A stretch of 64,000 bases of DNA from Sphingobacteriia bacterium (GCA_004294135.1 RDZY01000007.1:186001-250000), one strand, 5' to 3'; positions 8,853-17,669 are shown, numbered from the stretch's first letter. Notes: a model not told the origin generated them from the letters alone. Numbers and translations are program-made.

Positions 8853-10061
8853 TTATCGCTTTGTTGTTTTCAAATAAGCCGATGGATTGAGTGGGTCAAA
8901 CTGCACATCATAGGTTGTTTTAAACGGCTGCATATCTGGTTGAACAGGAACGGACATCTCTTTTGCAACTTCAGCAAATAGATCAGATAAGATAAGTTTA
9001 TCGGCTATTGCATTATAAGCAGGTTCACTTTTTAGATACCCAAATCTTACATACTGAGCCATAAACCAAATTGCGTGTGATTTTCTTGGAGTAGTTACTA
9101 CACCATTATTGTAGAAAGTCATGTAATCATCCTTGTATTTTTGCACACCCAAATCACAGCCTAAATCATATGAGCCTTTTAGTCGCGATTCAATTACTTG
9201 CAAGGGTGAGTTCACATAATTGGGTTTGGTTAACCAAGCCGCAGCTTTAGCGCGATTACCCATTATATCTAACCACTTACAAGCTTCTATAATGGCTTTC
9301 ATTACTTTTTTTAAATCTTCTTTTTCAGCAGCAGCAAACGCCGAATTAACCACCAATGCTTTTTCAGGATGATGCTTCCAAATATCTTGCGAAGCAATAT
9401 GGGTAAATCCAACATTTTGTGCAGCAGCAAGACTATTCCAAGGTTCACCTACACAATAGCCTTCCATATTATCTACCCGCATATTAGCTACCATTTGTGG
9501 AGGAGGTATGGTAATAATACCGACTGATTTTTGATTGATTCCTGCAGCAGCCATCCAGTTGCGCAACCATATATCGTGGGTGCCACCCGGAAAAGTCATT
9601 GCAAAAGTTACTTCTTTATGCCCTTGCACATTTTTTACAGCAGCAGCAGCTTTGTTTACTTCTTTAAATCCTACCAATCCACAGAAATCTTTTGACAGGG
9701 TAATAGCTTGTCCATTATTATTCAGCACCATCGCAATCTTCATTTCTTTACCTGCTGTACCACCAACCCCAGTATATACTGAAAATGGCATGGAAAATAA
9801 ACAATGGGCACCGTCTAATTCTCCATTCAATATTTTATCTCTTACTACAGCCCAAGAAGCCTGCTTTTCTAATTCTACGTCCACACCATATTTTTCAAAG
9901 AGCCCCAATTCTTTGGCTACAATTAATGGGGCACAGTCGGTTAATGGAATAAACCCAAGCTTTATTTTTTTGGGAGGAGCGTGCATTTTAAATGCACTAA
10001 TTCCAATTACTAAGATTGATAAAGCGAGTATGATTTTTGATTTATAGAAGAATGATTTCAT
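8853..10061 (-). CDS. nrtA: Nitrate-binding protein of ABC transporter (NrtA-like)
   Basis: The 402-residue protein has an N-terminal signal sequence or membrane anchor (hydrophobic residues 10-24, then basic KMHAPPKK) and no lipobox Cys, so it is probably exported to the periplasm. The mature part begins IKLGFIPLTDCAPLIVAKE, the typical opening of the NrtA/CmpA family, and continues with the GLFEKYGVDVEL segment. The family captures nitrate or bicarbonate and hands it to the permease. CmpA-type bicarbonate binding is possible by family, but gene context favours nitrate. The 45-base gap to the upstream porin gene suggests cotranscription. Confidence 0.9.
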   Translation of the reverse strand: MKSFFYKSKIILALSILVIGISAFKMHAPPKKIKLGFIPLTDCAPLIVAKELGLFEKYGVDVELEKQASWAVVRDKILNGELDGAHCLFSMPFSVYTGVGGTAGKEMKIAMVLNNNGQAITLSKDFCGLVGFKEVNKAAAAVKNVQGHKEVTFAMTFPGGTHDIWLRNWMAAAGINQKSVGIITIPPPQMVANMRVDNMEGYCVGEPWNSLAAAQNVGFTHIASQDIWKHHPEKALVVNSAFAAAEKEDLKKVMKAIIEACKWLDIMGNRAKAAAWLTKPNYVNSPLQVIESRLKGSYDLGCDLGVQKYKDDYMTFYNNGVVTTPRKSHAIWFMAQYVRFGYLKSEPAYNAIADKLILSDLFAEVAKEMSVPVQPDMQPFKTTYDVQFDPLNPSAYLKTTKR

Positions 10062-10106
10062 TTGGTAATTTTTGTCTGTCAGAGAATATAATTAGCGAAC
10101 TGTTTA

Positions 10107-11708
10107 TTAAGGTTGTTTGATTGCAATAGGTTTTGCGTAGAAAAAATCTGGCGTAAATCTTATCATTGCATAGAACCAAGTTCCAGTTGTTTTATAGTTA
10201 TTTGCTACTGCATCAGTGGTAGCTTGCCCTTTAGCAAATGCCATACTGCTTTTAGCATTCATAATTGAATACCCCAATTCAATATTGGTAAACTTGTTCA
10301 TGGTATAATTCAATAAAAAATCTATTTCAGTGCCCAGTTTTTTGTCCACCAATGTTCCATCTGCTTTTTTCATATCACTTTGTAAAGAAAAAAGATGATA
10401 GTCCACGCCGGCCGTTAATACATTACCTGTGTACTTTAATTTTACAAATGGATTTTTTAATCCACCAGCAGGAGATCCAGTTCCTACATAGAAATAATCC
10501 ATAAAACCCCAATGCCTATGTGGTGTACCATACAGCGGATCAAACTTTTCATCTTCTGCAGTATTGGCGTCGTTTCCGCTCAATACATCGTATCCCGGTG
10601 TGATGCTTATTTTATTTTTTTGGTACGTAGCTGAAACCGTATAGTGGTAAGCATTCTTCATAGATACGCCGTCTCTATTTTTACCCGATTGTGCATAATA
10701 TGCGGCTTGAAGTGCAATCTTTCCAAAGCCAGATGCATTGCCCAAAGTGTGGTTAATCATTAACCCATAAGTGTACCTACTATTTACGCCTGTATAATCG
10801 AATAAGTCAGCAGCACCAGCACTTACAAATCTTTTACCAAACACATAACCCGCAGCAGCAGATCCTACTGAATCTATTTTATACTTGCCGAAATTATCGT
10901 TAAAAAACAGCGCTGAAAACTTAGTCTGGTTTATTTTTTTACTGATGTATAAACTGGTAAATGATTTATAATCTTGATTACCACCATTGGTAGTAGGCGG
11001 ATTAACCCAAACAGGGGTACCTGTTTTTGAACTATTATTACCCGCATTACCCGCAGCAGCAGTGGGCAGAATGCCAGCCGGTGTAGGCACTAAATCGCCT
11101 AGTGAATTTCTAATATATGGAGCCACATTACTGGGAATATAATTGGTTGAAGTAACCCCAAAAGCATCTGTATTTTGATTGAATGCAAAGCCTAAATCTA
11201 TTTGCCATCCTTTGTGTACTGTTTTCAATAAAGCCATATCATGTCTGCGGCCTTGTTGAAGCCAATCGAGATTACCGATTAATCTTACATCATCATAATT
11301 CAGTTCTTGTCTACCAATTTTCAAACTCATCAAATCAATTCCTTTTGTACCAATAGTAGTATCTGCTTTATTATAAAGCATCAGGTCTGCCCAAGCTTCG
11401 TGCATCATTAGTTTATTGCCATCTGCATTAGAGATGGTAGATGCATCTTGACCCCATACCCGTATATCTTGCATACTTGCTCCCACGGTTAACCGATCCC
11501 ACTTATAGCCAAAAATTAAGCGAGTGCGTTGTGAAGTAAACGCTGCCGGTTTAGATCCGTTTAAAACAAGATTGCCCAAGCCGTTGCGGACTTCAGTACG
11601 GGTTCTAAGTTGACCTAATAAGGTGAATTGGCCATCTGCATTAAATGCATTGAGACAGCAAAGTAGCAGGCAAAAACGTACAACTGTTTTTTTAGATAAA
11701 TTTTGCAT
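10107..11708 (-). CDS. Outer membrane porin, alginate-export-like family, probably for nitrate
   Basis: The 533-residue protein has a cleavable signal peptide (about 1-27, ending at NADGQ). The body is rich in alternating amphipathic strands, ends near an aromatic residue, and fits the Alginate_exp-type beta-barrel family (early motif QLRTRTEVRNG). Family naming comes from AlgE of Pseudomonas, but no alginate genes are present. Its place between nirD and nrtA suggests that it lets nitrate or nitrite cross the outer membrane, which is inference. A low-complexity loop rich in Gly, Asn, Thr and Pro at about 205-245 is likely extracellular. The 159-base gap upstream holds a hairpin and a 20-codon ORF. 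Confidence 0.75.
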   Translation of the reverse strand: MQNLSKKTVVRFCLLLCCLNAFNADGQFTLLGQLRTRTEVRNGLGNLVLNGSKPAAFTSQRTRLIFGYKWDRLTVGASMQDIRVWGQDASTISNADGNKLMMHEAWADLMLYNKADTTIGTKGIDLMSLKIGRQELNYDDVRLIGNLDWLQQGRRHDMALLKTVHKGWQIDLGFAFNQNTDAFGVTSTNYIPSNVAPYIRNSLGDLVPTPAGILPTAAAGNAGNNSSKTGTPVWVNPPTTNGGNQDYKSFTSLYISKKINQTKFSALFFNDNFGKYKIDSVGSAAAGYVFGKRFVSAGAADLFDYTGVNSRYTYGLMINHTLGNASGFGKIALQAAYYAQSGKNRDGVSMKNAYHYTVSATYQKNKISITPGYDVLSGNDANTAEDEKFDPLYGTPHRHWGFMDYFYVGTGSPAGGLKNPFVKLKYTGNVLTAGVDYHLFSLQSDMKKADGTLVDKKLGTEIDFLLNYTMNKFTNIELGYSIMNAKSSMAFAKGQATTDAVANNYKTTGTWFYAMIRFTPDFFYAKPIAIKQP

Positions 11709-11723
11709 AAGTTTGTTTTGGTT

Positions 11724-11786
11724 TTAGATTGTTTGCAATTTGGAATCGACTTCAGGCCCGGATAGAGCGCAATTCTTCCGGGTCAT
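11724..11786 (-). CDS. Candidate 20-residue leader peptide upstream of the porin gene
   Basis: An ATG at 11786 opens a 21-codon frame that stops at 11724, 15 bases before the porin start. The peptide begins MTRKNCALSG and ends SKLQTI. Its first half overlaps an inverted repeat (CCCGGA/TCCGGG), so translation would disturb that hairpin. No Bacteroidota promoter box could be placed with confidence. It may be a regulatory leader, a small protein, or a chance ORF. Its tight spacing to the next gene and its GC content, higher than the flanking AT-rich leader, argue mildly against chance. Confidence 0.35.
   Translation of the reverse strand: MTRKNCALSGPEVDSKLQTI
11757..11782 (-). promoter_or_regulatory. 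Hairpin in the nirD-porin intergenic leader
   Basis: CCCGGA and TCCGGG form a 6-bp GC-rich stem with a 14-base loop in otherwise very AT-rich DNA between nirD and the porin gene. There is no T-run after it on the minus strand, so it does not look like a simple terminator. It could be an RNA processing site that sets different levels of the two operon halves, a leader control element, or part of the overlapping small ORF. Confidence 0.4.
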
Positions 11787-11867
11787 TTTGTTTGTTTTTT
11801 ATTGGATCATACTTGTTTTTTTAAGGTGATGAATTGGGTTTCCGTCGTTCTTATATGGCAAATATTT

Positions 11868-12212
11868 TTATACCCCAATAAACACTTTTCCGTCTTCTAT
11901 TTTTACGGGATAAGTCTTTATAGAACACTCGTCTCCACTTAAGCATTCACCCGTTTGTAGTGAAAAGGTTTTTTTGTGAAAAGGGCATGCTACTTTAGGT
12001 TCATTATTATTAGAGCCAATCATACCGCGACTCAAAGCCATTTGTTTTCTATGGGGACATTCATTTTGCGTGGCATACCACTCATTTCTTCTGCTAAAAT
12101 TAAATAAGGCAATTTGTTCGTCTTTATACTTAATGCATACACCACCATTTTCAGGAACATCGGTTGTATTACATGCTAAAAACCAAACTGCACTTGTTAT
12201 TTCTGTCATCAT
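11868..12212 (-). CDS. nirD: Nitrite reductase small subunit, Rieske-like (NirD)
   Basis: This 114-residue protein is the small partner of NADH-dependent assimilatory nitrite reductase. The fold is a single Rieske-like domain. Unlike enterobacterial NirD, which has lost the ligands, this one keeps both pairs: Cys-Pro-His in NECPHRK and Cys-Pro-Phe-His in ACPFHKK. It may therefore bind a real [2Fe-2S] cluster. The gene starts 26 bases after nirB. Two adjacent ATG codons (12212 and 12209) could start translation. The pairing with NirB makes the function secure; whether the cluster is present is inference from the ligands. Confidence 0.92.
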   Translation of the reverse strand: MMTEITSAVWFLACNTTDVPENGGVCIKYKDEQIALFNFSRRNEWYATQNECPHRKQMALSRGMIGSNNNEPKVACPFHKKTFSLQTGECLSGDECSIKTYPVKIEDGKVFIGV

Positions 12213-12238
12213 AAATCTTTTAATGGGTTGATAAAAAA

Positions 12239-14740
12239 TTATTTCCAGTCCTTTGCTTTTTTCTGTGCCCTCATTTCATCAAATTCAATGCTTGGATCTT
12301 TTTCTGTTGGTGCGTTTACAAAATGGTTGAATCTTTTGCGCAGTTCAGGTGTTTCAATAGCCGCTTTCCATTCACATTCATACGTGTCTACATGGTTTAC
12401 CATATCCGCTTCCCAAGCGGCATTCATGCCCAGCGCATCTTCTATTACAACCGCTTTTAAATAAGCAATACCACCTTCCATCTTATTCAACCAAGTAGCA
12501 GTTCTGGTGAGTGGGTCGGCAGTTTTAACATAAAACATCAAAAAGCGATCGAGGTATTTAATACAGGTTTCTTCATCAATATCACTCGCCAATAATAAAG
12601 CGTGTTGGGGCTTACTTCCACCATTGCCGCATACATAAAGATTCCAACCTTTTTCTGTGGCAATAATGCCAAAATCTTTGCTTTGTGCTTCAGCACATTC
12701 TCTAATACAGCCACTAACACCACCTTTTAATTTGTGAGGCGAACGAAGTCCACGGTATCTTTCTTCAATTCGAATGGCAAAACTTACACTGTCGTGCAAT
12801 CCGAACCTACACCAAGTGCTGCCCACACAACTCTTCACGGTACGCAAGCTTTTGCCATAAGCGTGGCCACTTTCAAAGCCAGCATCAATTAGCTCTTGCC
12901 ATATTTCGGGTAAATCAGATAAATGGGCACCAAATAAATCAATACGCTGCCCCCCCGTAATTTTTGTGTACAATTGATACTTTTTTGCGACCTCACCAAT
13001 GGCGATTAACTTCTCAGGAGTAATTTCTCCACCGGGTATGCGCGGCACAACAGAGTAAGTGCCTCCTTTTTGTATATTGGCTAAAAAACGATCGTTGCTA
13101 TCTTGTGCAGTATCGTTTCCTTTCTTTAAAATATTCTCATTCCATAAGCTGGCTAAAATAGAAGCTACGGGAGGTTTACAAAGTTCACAACCATCACCGG
13201 TACCAAGTTGACTCAATACTTCATCATAGGTTTTTATTTTTTTAATTTTTACCAGATCAAATAATTCTTGGCGACTAAAATTAAAATGTTCGCACAAAAC
13301 GGTTCTAACAATTTTCCCTTGTGCCTTCATGGTATAAAGCATTAAATCTTTAACCATGGGAATACAACCACCACAACCAGTGCCTGCTTTGGTGCATTTT
13401 TTTATAGCGTCAACGGTCTCGCAACCACCTTCACTAACAGCAGCGCATATATCGCCTTTGCTCACACTTTCGCAACTACAGATTAATGCATCATCAGGCA
13501 GTGCAGTTATGCCAGCACCGGGTTCTCCATCTCCCCCTCTTGCGCCCAAAATAATATCTTCAGGGTTGGGAGGTAGTATAATTTTATTTTTACAAGTTTG
13601 CAGTAAAGCGTTGTACTGATCGGCGTCTCCTACTAAAACACCACCGAGCAAAGTCTTTCCGTCGCTGCTTATATTTACCCTTTTATAAATGCCTTTATGG
13701 CGGTCTTCTATTGCAATGCTGCGAATACCATCACCTTCGGCAAAAGGGTTTCCAAAACTGGCAACATCAATACCAATCAGCTTGAGTTTGGTACTCATAT
13801 CAAAACCTAAAAATGCTTTATTACCACCCAATAGATTTGTAACAACAATATCTGCCATTTCATATCCGGGTGCAACCAACCCATATATCATGCTGTTGTA
13901 AAGTGCACATTCGCCAATGGCGTAGATATTTTCATCGGAAGTTTGCATGCTTTCATTCACCAAAATACCACCACGCTCACCAGTGGAAAGGCCCGACTGA
14001 ACCGCCAATTCATCGCGTGGTTTAATGCCAGCAGAAATTACCAGCATATCTGCATCAATATGACTGCCATCACTAAATTTCATGGATTGAATGGCATCAT
14101 CTCCAGCAATTTCAATGGTATTTTTACTGGTATGAATGGTGAGCCCCAGGGCTTCTAATTTTGAGGTAAGAATAGCACTCCCAGCGGAGTCAATTTGCCT
14201 CGGCATAAGTCTCGATGCAAATTCAATTACATGGGTATCATTAATACCAAGATCAATCATTGCTTTGGCCGCTTCTAGGCCTAGTAGACCTCCGCCAATA
14301 ACAGCGCCTTTTTTTGCATGCTTGGCCCAATCAGCCATCAGCTCTAAATCTTCAATGGTGCGATAGATAAAGACCCCTTTTTTTTCTACCCCAGGAATGG
14401 AGGGCACAAAAGCAGAAGATCCAGTAGCCATTACCAATATATCGTAATGAGTTATGATGCCGTGGAAAGAAGTCACTTTTTTGTTGGAACGATCAATTGT
14501 TTGAACTGGATCACCAAGGTATAGCTTAATACCATGCTCTTGATACCATGAAGCGGGAGCCATTGATAAATCATCAGCAGATTTACCAGCAAAAAACTCG
14601 CTGAGGTGAACACGATCATAGGCGGGACGAATTTCTTCACCGAAAACAGTAATTTGAAACTGATTGGGAGCTTTTGCAATTAATTTTTCGCAAAATTTAT
14701 ATCCCACCATGCCATTCCCAATAACCACTATTTGCATCAT
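12239..14740 (-). CDS. nirB: NADH-dependent nitrite reductase, large subunit (NirB)
   Basis: The 833-residue enzyme reduces nitrite to ammonium in the cytoplasm with six electrons from NAD(P)H. Order of domains: FAD/NAD oxidoreductase (about 1-310, NAD motif IGGGLLGLE near 148), BFD-like [2Fe-2S] domain (CSCESVSKGD, then CGGC, about 420-470), a second small Cys-containing segment (CELCKPP, about 520), and a siroheme/[4Fe-4S] domain from about 550. Cluster ligands appear as Cys-x5-Cys in SCVGSTWCRFG near 640 and Cys-x3-Cys in GCIRECAEAQ near 680. It is the first gene of the nitrate operon, divergent from the Crp/Fnr gene. No siroheme synthesis gene lies in the window. Confidence 0.95.
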   Translation of the reverse strand: MMQIVVIGNGMVGYKFCEKLIAKAPNQFQITVFGEEIRPAYDRVHLSEFFAGKSADDLSMAPASWYQEHGIKLYLGDPVQTIDRSNKKVTSFHGIITHYDILVMATGSSAFVPSIPGVEKKGVFIYRTIEDLELMADWAKHAKKGAVIGGGLLGLEAAKAMIDLGINDTHVIEFASRLMPRQIDSAGSAILTSKLEALGLTIHTSKNTIEIAGDDAIQSMKFSDGSHIDADMLVISAGIKPRDELAVQSGLSTGERGGILVNESMQTSDENIYAIGECALYNSMIYGLVAPGYEMADIVVTNLLGGNKAFLGFDMSTKLKLIGIDVASFGNPFAEGDGIRSIAIEDRHKGIYKRVNISSDGKTLLGGVLVGDADQYNALLQTCKNKIILPPNPEDIILGARGGDGEPGAGITALPDDALICSCESVSKGDICAAVSEGGCETVDAIKKCTKAGTGCGGCIPMVKDLMLYTMKAQGKIVRTVLCEHFNFSRQELFDLVKIKKIKTYDEVLSQLGTGDGCELCKPPVASILASLWNENILKKGNDTAQDSNDRFLANIQKGGTYSVVPRIPGGEITPEKLIAIGEVAKKYQLYTKITGGQRIDLFGAHLSDLPEIWQELIDAGFESGHAYGKSLRTVKSCVGSTWCRFGLHDSVSFAIRIEERYRGLRSPHKLKGGVSGCIRECAEAQSKDFGIIATEKGWNLYVCGNGGSKPQHALLLASDIDEETCIKYLDRFLMFYVKTADPLTRTATWLNKMEGGIAYLKAVVIEDALGMNAAWEADMVNHVDTYECEWKAAIETPELRKRFNHFVNAPTEKDPSIEFDEMRAQKKAKDWK

Positions 14741-14814
14741 ATAATATTTTATAAGTTATATGAGCAAGCAATCGAATGTAGATAAATAATAATATAAAAT
14801 TAAAAATGTGTGTC

Positions 14815-14861
14815 CTCTTAATTAATATGTAATAATATTATCTATACAATAAAATTAAGAG
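14815..14861. repeat. Inverted repeat between nirB and the Crp/Fnr gene
   Basis: CTCTTAATT (14815-14823) is repeated in inverted form as AATTAAGAG (14853-14861), a perfect 9-bp match spaced by 29 bases. A second small palindrome, TAATAATATTA, lies between the arms at 14830-14840. The element sits in the 260-base divergent region that must carry both promoters, so it could be an operator for the Crp/Fnr protein. The DNA is very AT-rich, so chance is a real alternative. Nothing else is evident in this intergenic region. Confidence 0.35.
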
Positions 14862-15000
14862 TATTTAGTCGAAAAAACAAGTAAAACAATAATATAAAAC
14901 AGATATAATTTATTTATATGCAATGTTTTGGCTTAAATAATTGAACAAAATCATAAAAATATATTGCAATCGACTAATTTTAACAGGTATTATTAAGACA

Positions 15001-15684
15001 ATGAAAGCTAAAATAAACAACTGTAATCTGCTGGTATGTGAAATGTGCAAGGGCTGTAAGCCAGAATGGTTGCCTGCCATACACGCGCATCGTAAAATAA
15101 TTCAATTTAAAAAGGGACAGCAATTATTTAAAGAGAATGAGCCTGTAAAAGGCATGTTTTTCATTAATGAAGGATTGGTAAAAGTGCATAAGTATTGGAA
15201 CGATGAAAAAGAATTAATCCTTCGCTTTGCCAAAGCTGGTGCCATTGCAGGTCATAGAGGTTTGGGCGCCGACACCATTTATCCCGTTTCTGCCACAGCC
15301 CTACTTCCTACTACCGCTTGTTTTGTAGAATTGGATTTTTTTATTGCCACCCTTAAAGTAAATCCTGATTATTTATTTAATCTGATGCTTTTCTTTGCCG
15401 CTGAACTAAAAGAAAGTGAAAAAAGGATGCGCAACCTCGCCCATATGTCCACCAAAGGTAGAATTGCAGACGCCTTATTAAGGTTGCAAGAAAAATTTGG
15501 GCTTGATGAAAATAAATTCATCCATATCAATCTCTCCCGACATGATATGGCAGCTTATACTGGCACTACTTATGAAACCCTATTCAGAATGATGAATGAA
15601 CTTGCCGAAGAAGGCATTATTGAAATGAATAGTAAGTTGATGCGCATCATCGACCCAGAAAAATTAAGCCAATGCATTAAATAA
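15001..15684 (+). CDS. Crp/Fnr family transcriptional regulator with N-terminal cysteine cluster
   Basis: The protein has 227 residues from the ATG at 15001. A TTG 60 bases upstream would add a tail with no family resemblance. A cyclic-nucleotide-binding-like beta-barrel (about 30-145) is followed by a winged helix with recognition region TGTTYETLFRMMNEL (about 187-201). Four cysteines, Cys8, Cys13, Cys16 and Cys19, precede the barrel, and another Cys lies in the late barrel (TTACFVEL). This resembles FNR, where three N-terminal and one internal Cys hold a [4Fe-4S] oxygen sensor, but the spacing differs. It is divergent from nirB, so it probably controls the nitrate operon. Signal and ligand are unknown. 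Confidence 0.85.
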   Translation: MKAKINNCNLLVCEMCKGCKPEWLPAIHAHRKIIQFKKGQQLFKENEPVKGMFFINEGLVKVHKYWNDEKELILRFAKAGAIAGHRGLGADTIYPVSATALLPTTACFVELDFFIATLKVNPDYLFNLMLFFAAELKESEKRMRNLAHMSTKGRIADALLRLQEKFGLDENKFIHINLSRHDMAAYTGTTYETLFRMMNELAEEGIIEMNSKLMRIIDPEKLSQCIK

Positions 15685-15691
15685 AACGCAA

Positions 15692-15709
15692 TTCGATTAC
15701 TCAATCGAA
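15692..15709. terminator. Hairpin between convergent Crp/Fnr and methyltransferase genes
   Basis: TTCGATT and AATCGAA form a perfect 7-bp stem with a 4-base loop (ACTC) that fills the 25-base gap between two converging genes. On the minus strand it follows the methyltransferase stop at once and is trailed by a T-rich run (TTGCGTTTTATTT). It probably ends transcription from the minus side and may serve both. Confidence 0.55.
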
Positions 15710-16897
15710 CTAATCAGTCGTTATAGCTTGCTTATCAGCGCGTTTTGTACCCGCATAAAGTTCATATTCCAATAGCCGACAATCAATGGTAGCATTGTAA
15801 AATTCTATTCTTCTACTGGTTTTTAACCTAATTTTTTTCGCAAGGTCAAGATTACCCGTAAATACATAACCCAAATATCCTTTGCATTTATTTTTAAGAA
15901 AATCTCCCAGCCTTGAATAAGTAATATTTAACTCTACTTCATCGCCTAATCTTTCCCCATATTCTGGATTAAACAGGATTACCCCATTCAATTCAAGAGG
16001 TATTCTTGTTTTTTCAAAATCAACCATATCATATTCAATCAGGGCTTCCACACCTGCTGCTGCTGCATTTAACTTTGTTACTGCGATGGCTTGACTGCTG
16101 ATATCTGTCGCTATAATTTGCAGCCCTTCCAACACTTTCACTTGTGCTTCCAATCGCTTTTTTTCTTGCAAATACACTGTAACATCGTATCCCTTTAAAT
16201 GCATAAAAGCATATTGCTGCCGCAATAAACCGGGGCGTCGGTTGGTGGCTATTAATGCTGCTTCAATAGCCAATGTACCTGAACCACACATAGGATTTAC
16301 AAATGGCGCTTGTTGGTTCCACTTGGTGGATAATATAGTAGCTGCTGCCAATGCTTCTAACATAGGTGCTTTGCCCGGCAACTTTCTATAACCATGCTTG
16401 GCAAGGGTTTCGCCCGATGTATCTAAAAATATTTCTGCTTCTTCATGCTTCCAAAATAAGTAAACCACAGCCCCTGTTAACTCAGATCCGGTAGAAGGTC
16501 TATTCCCCGTTTGTTCCCGCATACGATCTACCACCGCATCTTTTACCCTTAAATTGGCGAACAAATTGGTCTGAATAGTTGGATGATATACATTGCTTGT
16601 AACCGAAAAATAACCCGCTGGCTCAATTATTTTTTCCCATTCAATAGACACCAAATTTTTATACAATTCATCGGGATCATTGCACACAAATGCTTTTAAT
16701 GAATACATTACTTGACTAGCAGTTCGTAAATTTAAGTTCAGCCGAATACAATCTGTTACAGTTCCTTCTAATTCTACCCCTGTTTGAAATATTCGAATTA
16801 CCTTAAATCCCAACTCAGTAACTTCTTTTGCTAATACAGCCGATAACCATTTATGACAAGTGATGATGATGCGACTGGGTGTAGAAAATATTTGCAT
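15710..16897 (-). CDS. THUMP-domain class I RNA methyltransferase (RlmL/YcbY N-half-like)
   Basis: The 395-residue protein should methylate guanine in 23S rRNA with S-adenosylmethionine. The N-terminal part (about 1-150) matches ferredoxin-like plus THUMP RNA-binding modules. The Rossmann part carries a SAM-binding motif in FVNPMCGSGTLAIEAALIA (about 198-216) and a catalytic motif IV in FNPEYGERLGD. The Pro to Glu change in NPPY is common in this subfamily. It is about half the length of E. coli RlmL because the second methyltransferase domain (RlmK) is absent. The exact target base cannot be read from the sequence. It stands alone, divergent from ung. Confidence 0.85.
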   Translation of the reverse strand: MQIFSTPSRIIITCHKWLSAVLAKEVTELGFKVIRIFQTGVELEGTVTDCIRLNLNLRTASQVMYSLKAFVCNDPDELYKNLVSIEWEKIIEPAGYFSVTSNVYHPTIQTNLFANLRVKDAVVDRMREQTGNRPSTGSELTGAVVYLFWKHEEAEIFLDTSGETLAKHGYRKLPGKAPMLEALAAATILSTKWNQQAPFVNPMCGSGTLAIEAALIATNRRPGLLRQQYAFMHLKGYDVTVYLQEKKRLEAQVKVLEGLQIIATDISSQAIAVTKLNAAAAGVEALIEYDMVDFEKTRIPLELNGVILFNPEYGERLGDEVELNITYSRLGDFLKNKCKGYLGYVFTGNLDLAKKIRLKTSRRIEFYNATIDCRLLEYELYAGTKRADKQAITTD

Positions 16898-16987
16898 AAA
16901 TGTAAATTTACTCTATTATTTCTGCAGATCTAATTTTCTGCTTTAAACCACTCCAATTTTTTCTAATAAAACGAGTTAACTTGCCTT

Positions 16988-17659
16988 ATGAACGTACAAA
17001 TGGAACCCCAATGGAAAGCTTTATTGTTTGACGAGTTTAGGCAGCCTTTTTTTCAACAGATTGTATATCATTTGAAGTCAGAAAAAGCAACTCGGTCTAC
17101 CATCTACCCACCTGGGCCTTTTATTTTTAATGCGTTTGAAAAAACTCCTCTTCAGCAATTAAAAGTGGTGATTTTGGGTCAAGATCCTTATCATGGACCG
17201 GGGCAAGCACATGGCCTTAGTTTTTCGGTACCTGATGGAGTGAAGCCTCCGCCCTCTCTCGTAAATATTTTTAAAGAATTATACAAAGATATTGGCATGC
17301 CGATCCCAACTACTGGTAACCTCACTGCTTGGGCTGAACAAGGGGTATTATTGCTGAACGCTGTACTAACGGTTCGAAAAGATGAGCCTGCCAGTCACGC
17401 TAAAATAGGCTGGATGGATTTTACAAATGCGGTTATTCAAAAAATATCAGACGAAAAAAAAGGGATTGTATTCCTGCTTTGGGGCAAGTTTGCCCAAGAA
17501 AAGCAGGAATTAATTGATGAAACCAAACACCATGTTTTAAAAGCGGCGCACCCCTCTCCTTTTAGTGCTGACAAAGGCTTTTTCGGATGCAAGCATTTCA
17601 GCAAGACCAATGAATTACTGATGAAACAAGGGCTTGAACCCATCAATTGGCAGTTGTAA
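16988..17659 (+). CDS. ung: Uracil-DNA glycosylase, family 1
   Basis: The 223-residue enzyme removes uracil from DNA as the first step of base excision repair. Active-site motif GQDPYHGPGQAHGLSFS contains catalytic Asp66, and the DNA-intercalating loop HPSPFSADKG begins at His188. Length equals that of standard bacterial Ung. A second ATG at codon 5 is possible, but the first is kept because the N-terminus is still plausible. The next gene starts 22 bases after the stop, with its own likely promoter box overlapping the gap. Confidence 0.95.
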   Translation: MNVQMEPQWKALLFDEFRQPFFQQIVYHLKSEKATRSTIYPPGPFIFNAFEKTPLQQLKVVILGQDPYHGPGQAHGLSFSVPDGVKPPPSLVNIFKELYKDIGMPIPTTGNLTAWAEQGVLLLNAVLTVRKDEPASHAKIGWMDFTNAVIQKISDEKKGIVFLLWGKFAQEKQELIDETKHHVLKAAHPSPFSADKGFFGCKHFSKTNELLMKQGLEPINWQL

Positions 17660-17669
17660 AAAAATAGGT

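Noticed and set aside
10107..11708. Alginate export by the porin-like protein
   Set aside because: No alginate synthesis gene is present, and the gene lies within a nitrate operon. The family name reflects fold only.
2082..14740. Respiratory (dissimilatory) nitrate reduction
   Set aside because: There are no NarGHI, NapAB or NrfA features, no Tat signal on the nitrate reductase, and the nitrite enzyme is NirBD.
14941..15000. Extension of the Crp/Fnr protein from a TTG start
   Set aside because: The added 20 residues have no family resemblance, and an ATG at 15001 fits the cysteine-rich N-terminus.
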